This document shows positions 26,501 to 38,500 of a stretch of 64,000 nucleotides of DNA, piece by piece. Within the stretch, counting starts at the first letter, position 1. Each line of letters begins with the position of its first letter. Source of the DNA: Enoplolaimus lenunculus (taxonomy: Eukaryota > Nematoda > Enoplea > Enoplida > Thoracostomopsidae); NCBI GenBank assembly GCA_030248215.1, contig JASANG010002241.1, positions 124,001 to 188,000 on the forward strand, written 5' to 3'. The translations under genes were made by a program, and so were the position numbers. The notes under the pieces are model-generated. The model did no database searches and was not told the origin of the DNA. It worked only from the letters and a program-made list of their open reading frames with translations.

Positions 26501-29500
26501 TCGCACCTAAAATTTTAAAGGTTTGGCGCGAAAAAAACTGTCAACTTTTTACCTGCGTGACACAAATCTTTACCCGCGTATACAAATCTTTACCCGCGGC
26601 TGAAATTTTTTACCCGACCCGCGTTTGCCCACGGATAAAGTCCCACTCTGGTTCCGATGAGAAAACTAATACTTTTCACGTTCCCATCAACCACTGACAC
26701 AAAGTTTACTTACACACATACCTGCTGCTACCCCCCTTCCCCAAATTTAAAATAATTAAACATAAATAAAAGTCCATGTTTAATTAAAAATATTATGCGT
26801 TTTACACAAAACATATACCTTCAGTATGCGTTTGATCCATTTGCGAATAAACATCAAAAACGTTCCGAGACGCATAGTGAAAGAGTAATTCAGACACACA
26901 ATATAATTGTCGACACTCTATTATTCAAGTCTAACAAAAATGCTTTACTCAACAATTTTTCAGCAATTAATATCTACTCAGAAGCCGGACCCGGAAGTCG
27001 ATTATTTTGCCAAAGCGGAGCCTGAAGTTAGCTGGCTGTGGCACCCTAGATAACACACGTCATTTTTGACCAGTCATTCCTTTGACACACCGCATCAACC
27101 CCATAATTTAGTTTATAGTTCTAGAGAATTCTGGATGAAAATTTCCGCGTGCAGCAAACAATGATCAGTTTTTGTGTACAAAACCAAACATCGCACCGTA
27201 CTTCCGGGTGCAAAACGGAACGCAACGTATCACAATAAGTAAGATTAAAATTAAAATTTCAAAATTCCGATTGATTGTGCAATCGGAATCGGAACTCGTT
27301 TTGAATCGGAATTCTAGTCGGAATCGAAATCCCGGTTGCACCCTGCCGTACTCCATGTGAAAAATACTGTTAGTAGAAACTTCAAATAACGAAAGAACTA
27401 AAACAAAAATAAACTAAGTGAAAAATCACCATAGAAACGAATCTTATTAAGTTTCAATTAACCTTTCGACAACCACACATCTTTTCATAATAGACTGAGA
27501 CCCGGACATGTATGCTCAAACGTGTGAAGCACATATCGCCAGTTGATGATAGGTCTTGTAACTATCAGACCAGTGAACGGTGAGTTCAATATATACGTAC
27601 CGCAGTTTTCGAATATGATTTGTCTTACGTCTGTTTCAATTTTGAGATCGGTACTTGCAGGAGTTCGTCACTTTGAAAACTTCACTAGTGATAGGTGCTA
27701 CACGCATTTGAGAACATGTTCACACGATTACGCAGCGAAACCGCGCAAAATGACGTCATTCAAAAATTCAACATTAGTTGCTGGTGAGTGGCGATATATT
27801 TTTCAAAAGCTACAATTTTTCCCGCCGAATTTTTTGTGAAAAATATTGTAAGGTCCATGGACCTTGTAATTTTTCGCTGTAAGAAAATTTTTGGTGATAA
27901 AATGATAAGGTCCCTGGTACCTTGAAATTTTTGCGTTTCATAACATTTGCCAACCCGCCCCCTACTCCGCGTCAAAAATTTTCGGACCCGCCTATGGCTA
28001 GACGACACCGCATGTCTGCCGGAAAGCATTAAATAGGTGAAAAAATCTAGTGACATACTTAGTCTGAGCGAAAGTGCAACGAAAACTAAACGTCTAGCGC
28101 ATAGAAACCACGAGCGACGCGAAACAGCTTGTTTGCAAGCAAGCCAATTTAGATTAAAGCGTAGCTTAATTAATGATGCTAACGCCAAACAATACACTTA
28201 TTTGTACAGGTTCATTGTACAACTCTACAATAATACTGTGTTTGCCTAAACGCTGCTCATGGAAGATCAACAGTAAGGAAACGTATAACTGTGTACAGCG
28301 AACATCAGGTACGTAATCTCAGAACTGGTATATCAGATTTCACTAAATTGCAGCTTTCTATAACTACAGGTGAATCTTTTATATTCAAAGTGAAATATAT
28401 ACTTTGCTTGCTTAAAACGTATTCCTTACTGGTATAATAAGCGCTATATTAATTACAAAATATTTACATGCACTCGCACGACATACAGTCTATACCTATA
28501 CCAAAACCAACTATATTTAAGGCTATTTCCAATGGTGGAAAAACTACTTCATTAACATTCGGATATGACGTCATAAATCAGAATATACGCACCGAGAACG
28601 TAAGAGAACGCGTAAAAGGAAATTAGAAATCATATTTTTTTAAAAAATGCACCCTCATTATAAATAACTATCGTTTACGGAGAGATTGTACACCCACTTT
28701 GGTCGAAAATAAACTACATTTTGCGTTAGACTCAAGCTCTAATGTCAAAGTTATACCGAGTGCTAACGAAATTTGGGTTCTGGTTTGAAAAATGCGTTAT
28801 TTTGACGTATTGTGCCGTTCTTAAATTTGTTATTTCGCCAATTTTTCAGTATTCTTTGTGCTGATACGTAATTTATGTTTCAGATATTAAAGCAGTTACC
28901 TTTCAGGAATTCTGTTTCATTCTGGCTGCACCCTCAATGTAACGTAAGCACAAAAATCCATAGGCGCAGGAAGTGGGGGGCGGCACTTGTCTTCCCAATG
29001 TTTAGGCTGCGGGGTACAGCCAACCCAATATTGCCCAGAACTCACAATATCAAACTGTCGAATACCGTTTCCACCAATACAATTAACCCGTTATTAAATT
29101 TGTACGCTTTACACTAACAGCAAAACGAGTAATATACACTGATATCGGTAACAATATCGAAAACAAGGTGTAAACCAGGGTTGTTGGCCGGAAAAAATTA
29201 CCGGAAAAAATGGTTTTTTCCATTTTTTCCGAGGGGGTGGAAAAAAATGGAAAAATATTAAACGATTCTTAAACATAATTTGCAAGTAAATATTGTATAA
29301 AATAACGTTTTTGAAGACATGTAACTAATTTTCATGCAACACATAAACAATGACAGTGTGTATATGTGCACCAGGACACATTATATGTCCGAAAAACGCG
29401 AAAATTGCAGCATATGAATATATAAATGGATTTCAGAATTGAAATTTGCCACGAGATTCAATATAAAACTACACATGCATCTTGTTCGGTTCGCTCACCA

Positions 29501-32500
29501 GGTTTCGTCGACAATGGGACCAAAGTTAGGGTGCTCAAAATTGAAAGCTTGCTTTTACCGTATGATTTAACACAAGAACACGTCTAGCTTCAACCTCGCT
29601 TTGCTCACGAGCTTGCAGCAATTGAGAGGCTTCGATGTCACAAAGAACCCAAAAGTATCTTGGGATTTAATATATACTTACAAAAAGAAGCATGCCTTGT
29701 TTAACTCGCTCCACTCATGAGTTTCTGATGTCCGATGACCTCCTCCGGTTATTCCATGCGAAAACTTAAATTTTTTAAAAAATTCGAATTTTAAAATCCA
29801 AAATTCCTCCACTGGACTCAAAATGTTTTGTCGAAAAATTATACAAATTATATACCATTTGACACAGGTTGCGGAGCTAAGACGAATATTGTTAAATATT
29901 TTCAAATCAAACGTCTGCCTAACGAGTGAGTGATATATATAACTTATCCAACTTATCGAAAAAAAATTTGGGCACCAGGGGGCTGAACTTGTGGCCTTAA
30001 AATCGAATTTTTCAATAATTAAGATTTGGGCATAGAATGATCAGAGAATGTCATCAGAAGCTCAAATATGCAAAAAATTTCAAAATGCAAGCATTTTTGG
30101 GCAAACGACGACTAAAAGTGTGCTTATTTTTTCCATTTTTTCCGGAAAAAATGGAAAAAATTCATTTTTTTCCGGTCGTAATCGTTTTCCGGACAAAACG
30201 TATAGAGATCAAAATAACGGAAACGGAAATCGGATATTAAATTGGAAAAACGTATTACCGCAAAAGAAATACCGAGTTTAGTGAAGAAATTAATCAGTCT
30301 GAGCTTCAGATTATTGAAAAACAATATAGCGGATATATTCTGGCTTCTCCACAGCTTGAAAATTTCCGCCGGGGGGCGTTTCCTGGGCCCCCAGGAGTTT
30401 CCTGGGGGCAGCTAATTTTGCTGGGGGCAGTTTTCCTGGAGGGCACCCAGATGATGTGGGGGGTCCTGGGGGGCAGGCTTAAAATTTTGCAAGCCGACTT
30501 TTTGGACCATTTTTTATTCTAGATCGTGTTTCCAACTCAATTGAAGATTACTCATTGCTCAACATAACAAAAATTCCCCGCAAACGCTAATAACAATAAT
30601 TTTAACTAATATTACTTACAACTTTACCAGAAGTTGAAAGAAGCACAATTATATAAAATATAGATAATCAATAACTGAAACTGTGATTAACATATATTTT
30701 ATATATTAGTCACAGCTTCAGTTTATCATAAGGCTCAGGCAGGTTGAACTTGTTGCTGCAAGGTACTTTCGAATGCTTTATGCCCTGAAACGGTCTTTAT
30801 ATAATTGTGCTTTTTCAGTTCATTATTGAATTGTACTAGTTACTATCGGTGTTTGTAACGCTATTAAAAATTATGAGTACTCAGCGTAATATAAAATCAC
30901 ATTTTGCCGAATGTCCGCCTCAAGAAAAGTCCAGGTCTTTATGTTTTAACATTGAAAATTTTTGGCTTAGAAAAGTCCTGGGGGGGGCAGCAAAAAATTT
31001 GCTGGTGGAATTTTGCTGGGGGGCGGCCGAAAATTCGACGGGGGACTTTCGGGGGGCGGCAAAATTTTCGCCCAGGAAAAATGAAAATTTCGAAAAGTGC
31101 TGGGGGCCCCCCGCTCACCCCGCTGTGGAGAAGCCAGATATTGACGTATAAAGATAGAAGTTGCAGGATGATTAAACTTTGGTCAATCCAGCAACGTCTG
31201 CATCTGCAGAACAAACAGTTAACGTGAATACCTCATTTTACTGAAACATCTTGTCTGTCACATTTTTTGCAAAACAATGTGTTTTTGGCAAAACAACACT
31301 TTAGCAGTCGACCAATTTAGGTACCATTGTGCCCCCTCAAATTAATTTGCTTCCGGCGCCGCTGCAAAAATCTTACAAAGGCATATAACAAATCTAACCG
31401 TTCAGCTAGTTTAGAATCGAATTGCACATATATTCCAGTTTACGCTTTCATAAAACTAAATTATACAGTATATATTTACTCGACTAAAGCAATATTTTAA
31501 CCACGTTGAGTCTTACGTCTTACCAGTTACTTAGGTAAATAAAACACACCTCACAAAACATATATTAACAGCGATATAATCAATTACACCTGAAATAATG
31601 CGACATTCTAGTGAACCATACGCCGGTTGTACATGTCAAGAACCGCTGCATAGCACACAGGTGCTTGCAGTTTCATTTGGTTTCGCTGTGTATACTTTAA
31701 TGATGTATGTTAAGTTAAACGAACATTCACATGATTGGTATATGCCACAAATTTGTTTTCCTGGAAGAAATCGTTAGGTCGCTTTCTTCTACAAGAAACA
31801 CATATTTGTTCCCTCTAATAACGGGCCAAGTACCGCATACCTATGTCCGTATTCTCAAATGTGTGAAACACCTATTGCCAGTTAGTGATAGGTCTTGTAA
31901 TTATCGAACCATGCAATGTTGAAGCTGTGCAAATTTTTGAGATCATCTGCAATGACAGCAGTTCGTTAGTTTAAAAGCCTATTAGTAAACAGGTGATAGC
32001 GCTATATGCATATGACAATACGGCCCCTAGCAATTACAAACCAATCGTCGTGGGACTGCATGTATTAAGCGAAGCTCGAACATACTATTGACATTCCCCG
32101 TGCACAAATGTTCTACGGTTCACAACACTTAATTGTATATATAGTAAACCCGTACGTATACAAAACAAGTTTAGTGTAACAGATTACATATCTAACAAAC
32201 TAATTACCCAGTAACTAACTAACTTCAACGTGTTCCTATTTCTAAACGCTAAGTTTAAATTTATCATGCACGAAAACCCTTAGGCCGATATATTCTCCAA
32301 CCCAACCGCCATAGTTGGTATAGCCAAAAGTAAATGATTCATACTTCAACAAGAATGTGCAGCTGGGCACATTGTGTGTAGAAAAGAATGTAGCCGGCAC
32401 GCGTTGCGTTTTTACCCTGCCCCCCTTTATTTAGAGGGGGGTGCAACCTGTCCGAACCACCATGATATTTTATGTATGCGGCGTCAAACATGCTCCCGTT

Positions 32501-35500
32501 ATAGTTTAATTTTAGGGGTATTCATGCGAAAGCGACCCCTCCTCTAAACAAAGGGGGGTCGGCCAAAAACGCAACGACCGGTGGTACATTTTGTACCACG
32601 CTGACCACAAAGAGTTGCACACTTTTGCATTATGCACTCTTGCTTGGTATAGCTAATATGCGAATTAGTTAGTAACCACCTATTCATTTATCTGTTTTAG
32701 ATACTTATAAAGATTTTATTCAAATCCATCGCACCCAAAAACTTTAGTTCTGCAATTAAATAGCTTGTAACCATAATAATCGGTGAAATAATTTAAAAAG
32801 CCTAAATTAGGCATGTCAAATTAATCTAATTTGCTAATTAGTTAACAGCTAGCTATTCACTTATCTGTTTTGGAGGTTCATGAACGTTAAATTAAGATAC
32901 CTCGCACCCATATAACGCAAAATAACGTAAAAAGTTCTAATTCAGGCTTAAAACGCATAGCCAATTATTCAAATTAGTCAGTACCTAATAAAGGACTTAA
33001 AATTTTAAAACACCCAATGCGCGGTTAACACCGGCATAATAAGCTTTCAAACAAAGATAGTTTATCAAAATCGGTTCAGTGGTTCTTGAGATTCTCGACA
33101 GATGAACAGACATAAACCTTTCGACTCCCAAATATAAAACCTAAAATGCTTTGCGAAATTTCGCCTCGCTAAAAACGTCATTTCTGGACTTGTAAGTGTA
33201 AAAACCAACAGCCGAAAGTTTAATCTGAAACAGCAATTGCACACATTTCGTTCCGAAACTAAGCTAAGTTATTCGTTTAATCGCCATCTGTTGAAATTGC
33301 AAATCTCTGTCCACAAACACTTTTTGCGCCGAAAACCATTTCAAATTGTGCAGTTCGTACTCGTGTTAATAAACGGTGTCCTGTAAGAGTTGTGCGCTGT
33401 TCATCAAAATTTGTTGCTGTAGTAACATCGTAAAAAATTTCAACGACCATATTATTATGTTAACACGCCATACTTATCCAACAGGACATCAACAAAAGCT
33501 TAATGAAAGACTTTCTGGTCCTTGCCCAAGTTTTACTTGAAATATCCGTACATAAGCTTCAATAAATACCCCTAAAATTTGAAGTCAGGTGCTACTTCAA
33601 TCATTAAATTTCTCATGCAAGACGTCCGTCAATTTAGATAAGCTTATCACAATACCCAAACCGCACCCTTTCCAGTACGTGCACCAAAGCTCGATCTACG
33701 AAATTGAATTAGTTTGTCCAAGAGTCCTTCATAGTTCGCAGTGTTTGTGTAGCCACTATCATACAGATCTGTATCCACGTGTGCGGGACCCACTTCATGC
33801 TTACAACCAAGCAAACTACTGTTCATTATGGTGCTGCTAGTAGTACAGTTGTAGGAGTCCCTGTGGGTTCCAAACTACAAAACTAAACATTATATATACA
33901 CATACATTTTTTAAACAAACTCATTGTAAATTTTTCTCAATAAAATTAGTTGATTTGCCAAATGTTTCGTAGTTTCTGCCGAAAAGTATAGCAGTAGCTA
34001 GGGCTCTTGTACACTACCCGCCTCTACACTTAGGCTTAGGCTTAGAAAATTGGTTTCTCATGCCTAAACCAAACATCGTACCTAACTAACAGGTGTATAG
34101 AATTACAAGCACAAGGCATACGATTTCACAATTGCTACAGTCATTTTATTACCGTTGCATAACAAAATTCACTATTATTATATTGTGTCTAGATTAACAG
34201 CATTTCCAACAAATTGTTGCATTCAGCTCCTGGAATCTGTGCACATGCTCGCTGCCGCTCGGAATCTGAGCCCATCTAATTATCTAAGTAGTTCAATGGA
34301 ATACTACATGTATTTTTGACCAATTATGTCGACTGTTAGCATTAAACAGTAAAATTCAGTTTTTCATACGTCCGCAGATCTTGGATGAGAAGGGTAATGA
34401 CCATGGTTCAAGCGAAATTCCTGTTCCGGCCAGAATTCCTGCAAAAATCCAATTCCTGTTCCGGTTTCTGCATTCAAAGATGCAAGAACCGGAATTTTTA
34501 CGGTTTTGTGGCAGATTATGCCTAATCATTCAAACATCGGAGACTTTGTCTTTAAAAATTGTTATTTCGACATGGGAATTTTTCCAATTACTTCAATTTT
34601 GCACTTCTATTTTGTTAATAAACTTTTTGTCACCGCCCTCGGGCGGCGACTTTGTTTTCGCTCGCGGCAATCATCAAAGAAATATGTGTTATGAACACAG
34701 AACGTTTTTGATAAGTTTTGTTGCAAATTCTCAACTAGAATTTTTTCACCGCTCAGTAAATAACCAGAGCTTGGTCACCGGCTCTGGTAGAAAATCTACC
34801 TCCTCCTACGCTAGGACTTATGTCGGAGGTGTGGCATTTCGGTAGTGAAATGTGATATAGTTACACAAAAATTATATCTTTCGGTGCTGCTGGTTTTATG
34901 GTTTGGTACAATTTTAGGAGTATTTGTCAAGATTCCTTAAAATACAGCACTACTAAAATGCTTGAAAACCGTTTTGCAGATATTTGCTAAAATCAGAAAA
35001 TTAAACGCTATTTTAACTATTTGATTTCGATTCACCGCAATTTTTTATCTTGGTGGCTGTTGTTGAGTGTATGTACGCAACATAAGATCAACCGCAACGA
35101 CCCGTTTTATTGCTCCAATAATAGTTTAACAACTCTACTTGAGTGCTAAGTCAAACCAAAATGGGGCGTATGTACTGTTGCAGCACATCTGTGCAGCCAA
35201 TTAGCATCTCTGCTCCGGTAACTGAACCCAACAGCACCTTGCTACTCACTGTGCCCAGAGAACGACTGCAGCTTTCGCCCTCTGTTGAAGCATTACTCAT
35301 AGCTTCGATTACTAGAGGCCGCACCAATGGTCAGTTTTCAGACCGGAAGGAGAGAAAATTTATAATACCACTCAAAAAATGTGAAGTGTATAGTACTTTT
35401 TAGCTGTTGCTTAAGTTTGAATCATAAATTATCATAGGCATCAGACTACACCTTTGGTTTATAGCACAGATCTATAAATAAGTAAACGTGCGAATGGCTA

Positions 35501-38500
35501 GTATAACACAACGTGAAAAACTTTCCAATGGATATTTTTAACACGTGAGGAGCGTTGTAAAACAATTAAAAGTGTGTTTTGCTCCACCACAGTCGTCATA
35601 ACGAACTGTGCAAAGAATCATTCTTGCTTTGATCATATTCCAACATTGTGAAAACTAACCAAGATTTTGCAAAAATATTGAAAATAAGGTGAAGAAATAT
35701 ACTGTAACAAAATAAAAAGACTGAATTCTTGCGATAGAATGCAATGCATTAGCTGTTCACACTATTGTCAATGCTTGGAAATCAATTTAGCCTCGGCGAT
35801 ACGGCGGTAAAACAGTTGTTTCGAAAGGGACTCAAATTTTGCTGCATGCTAAAAGAACTTTCAATCATTGAAAGTTGAGAATGGATTTTGGCATAAATCA
35901 CAGAACGTTAGCGTAAAACACAGAGTATCTGACTTAACATTCGGTTAAATATCAAAACCTATCCAAACCAACAGATGAAACTGCTGCAAGCTGTTTTACT
36001 CGCGGTGGCTAAATTTGGTTTTCAGACAAAATGTAGCTTGTTCTGTTGTGTTTTCACAAATTTGATACTGAAATAGCTGAAAATTCGTTTAAGCCATTTT
36101 TTGCTTTTTGTAAAACGTCTAACAGTAATTCGGTAATGAAATTTATTTCGAATTCTGGTTCCAGGTACTATTCCGGTTCCTGCAAAGACACTCAATTTTT
36201 GTTCCTGTTTCTGCGAAATTAAGTTCCTGTTCGAACTCTGGTAATGACAATTACATACGAGCACATATATATTTTGACGATGCTTATATAATTTTCAATT
36301 CCACGCTATTAAAAACTTAAAACATCAAGGCACATTGACACGCTGACACTTCATTGAGGTTCAAAATAAAATGTATACGCTTGCAGTTCCAAAAGGAGCA
36401 AAGACATCACGATATATCAGCGCTTTCTTAATTCATTATGAAATTGTAAAACAGATTTGATACGTACCTCGAATTATCAAGACAAAATACCTATAAGGCT
36501 TCAACTATTAGCAATGGTAAGCAGAAAGTGAGGCCAACAGGAAAATTCAAGTATGGCAATCATCAAGAAATACGTTTCAATAAAACGTCTAAAAATATTG
36601 GCTTTCGTACACGAAGTAGTACGTAAATTTGAACTTAGAACGCAAAACACTCCTTGAGAGATGCTTTGTACATACGCACACCAATTCATTCATGTTTGCA
36701 TGCCGTTGTATCCGGCACATGGGTTTCATTCACAATTAAACACTTCTGGTGATCAAAACACCAAAACATGCTTTCTAGTCATAACCATAACTAAATTTTG
36801 CGAAACAGAAAATGGCTTGTATAAAACCTTATCTTGTTTTTTCCTTAGATAATCTCAACATTGGCTACGAAAACCAATATGAGCACAACGCCAAAATTTT
36901 ACAAATTAATGATGCTTTTCTATGAAAATGATTAAAATTATGAAATAAGCTAAAATAAAGACAATAATTACTTGATGATAATGCATACTGCTTCCATCGG
37001 CAATCATAGAAGCTTGCAGGTGTTTCAAAGCTTTTAGCTTTTCTTGCATTAATGATAATTCTTTTGCTTTCTGTGCCATTGCTTCGAGCTGACCTTCAGA
37101 ATCTGGAATATCAGTTTCTGCTTTTAATATGGTCACGAGGAACGTGTCCTTGAGAATAACTTTATACACGCTCAAGGTTTGTGCCAAAAAATTACCTAGC
37201 CGAAGTATTTTGTTCACACTGAAAGCCTTTCATCGTAATATTGAAGACAAAAAGCACGAAACAAAATTTCGCAAAGCATACACACAAAAAACATACTAAT
37301 AAACATGGGGAATGGTGGAATGGTAAGTTACGATCTAAACCACAACGCTTTTTAAGTTTTGATTCAAAAAGCAAGCAAGTTTCTTTCCGGGTTACAAAAC
37401 AATCGTTCACCAAAAGATTTATTCACTATTTGCCAAAGTGCAACCGGAAATCTGCCTCCGGCTCCGGTTGAATTTGCGCCGGAGGTTCCTGCAATTTCCG
37501 CAGTAAATATTTCGACTTACCTCCGGCTTCGGCAAGCTTTATTGGTCTCCCCCTGCTGTTTTTAACTTCCGGTTGCACAATGCTATTTGCTGAAATGGTT
37601 TACTGATCTTGCCCGACATAAAAACTTTGAAAATCTCCAAACAAGAAATTGATATTTGAGCCATATCACATGTCTAAATTTGCAAAAGGTCAAAAAATAT
37701 AACTAACCTGTCATTGTGCAAAAATAAGAGGTATCTTTTTGCGGCAGATATTTATTATATTTATACCGTTCAAGTTGAATTGGTGATTCAGATTTTGGTT
37801 AACTTTACAAAAGTAGTTTTAAGCTTGCAACTGTTATTAGTGCTTACCTCTCGCATTTTCGTCTGTCTCTATGCGATCTTTCATAATATGAGCAGGCGAT
37901 CCTTCATTTGAACTGCTTTGTGGCGAATACATTTCTTTCAGCTAAGGTTAAAATATAAAGTAATTGCTTCGCTAGCTTCCATACAACAAACTGATTAACA
38001 ATTGTGCTTAGTAGCCCAGTTTTTAGGTTTAGACACAGTAACTCGTAATTAAACCAAAGTTAAACGATTTTGCCTGCCAAACTTTGATTGCAGCAATAAT
38101 ATTAAGATTAAGACCAACCATTTTACGTTGGTCTAGCAAATTACGCAGCATATCGCGCTGAGTACGTAAAGCGTCCAAATGTTCTTGAGCGTGCTCGTCC
38201 ACCGGAGGCTGAAATTATAAAAATGCCTTAAAGAACTGAAAAAGAATCTGATGTTTTCATCATTAAAAAATATTTAGAACATATACTTGTATTCATTTTC
38301 ATGTTACAATATATTACATAGCAATCAAGATATTTTTTCAGATTCTCAAGATCCTAAACTGCAATTTACTTAATTAACATTGAAACACGCAAAGCATGCA
38401 ACAATGCACTGTTCAACGCAACACAAGATTTTTAGTCCAACACATACCACTACATTGCGAAGGCGATGCTGCTCTTCGACCGCGGCCTTAAGCGTGTCCC

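Larger units (their letters stand above)
25488..36971 (-). other. PCM1: 11.5 kb PCM1 intron loaded with DNA elements
   Basis: The flanking exons join in phase 0 (37120-36972 donor GTAATT; 25487-25006 acceptor TTACAG). No open frame between them has a recognisable domain. The intron holds MITE families A, B and C, the inverted-repeat elements at 27,512 and 32,394, and stretches with nothing recognised: 26,190-27,190, 28,000-29,170, 31,140-31,850, 33,110-34,390 and 36,250-36,970. Confidence 0.65.

Noticed and set aside
27760-28197. 145-codon minus-strand frame in the large intron
   Set aside because: Composition like random AT-rich translation, no domain, no fitting splice phase with PCM1.
34381-34845. 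154-codon plus-strand frame
   Set aside because: It begins in the hAT MITE and runs into the unidentified insertion, so it crosses an element junction.
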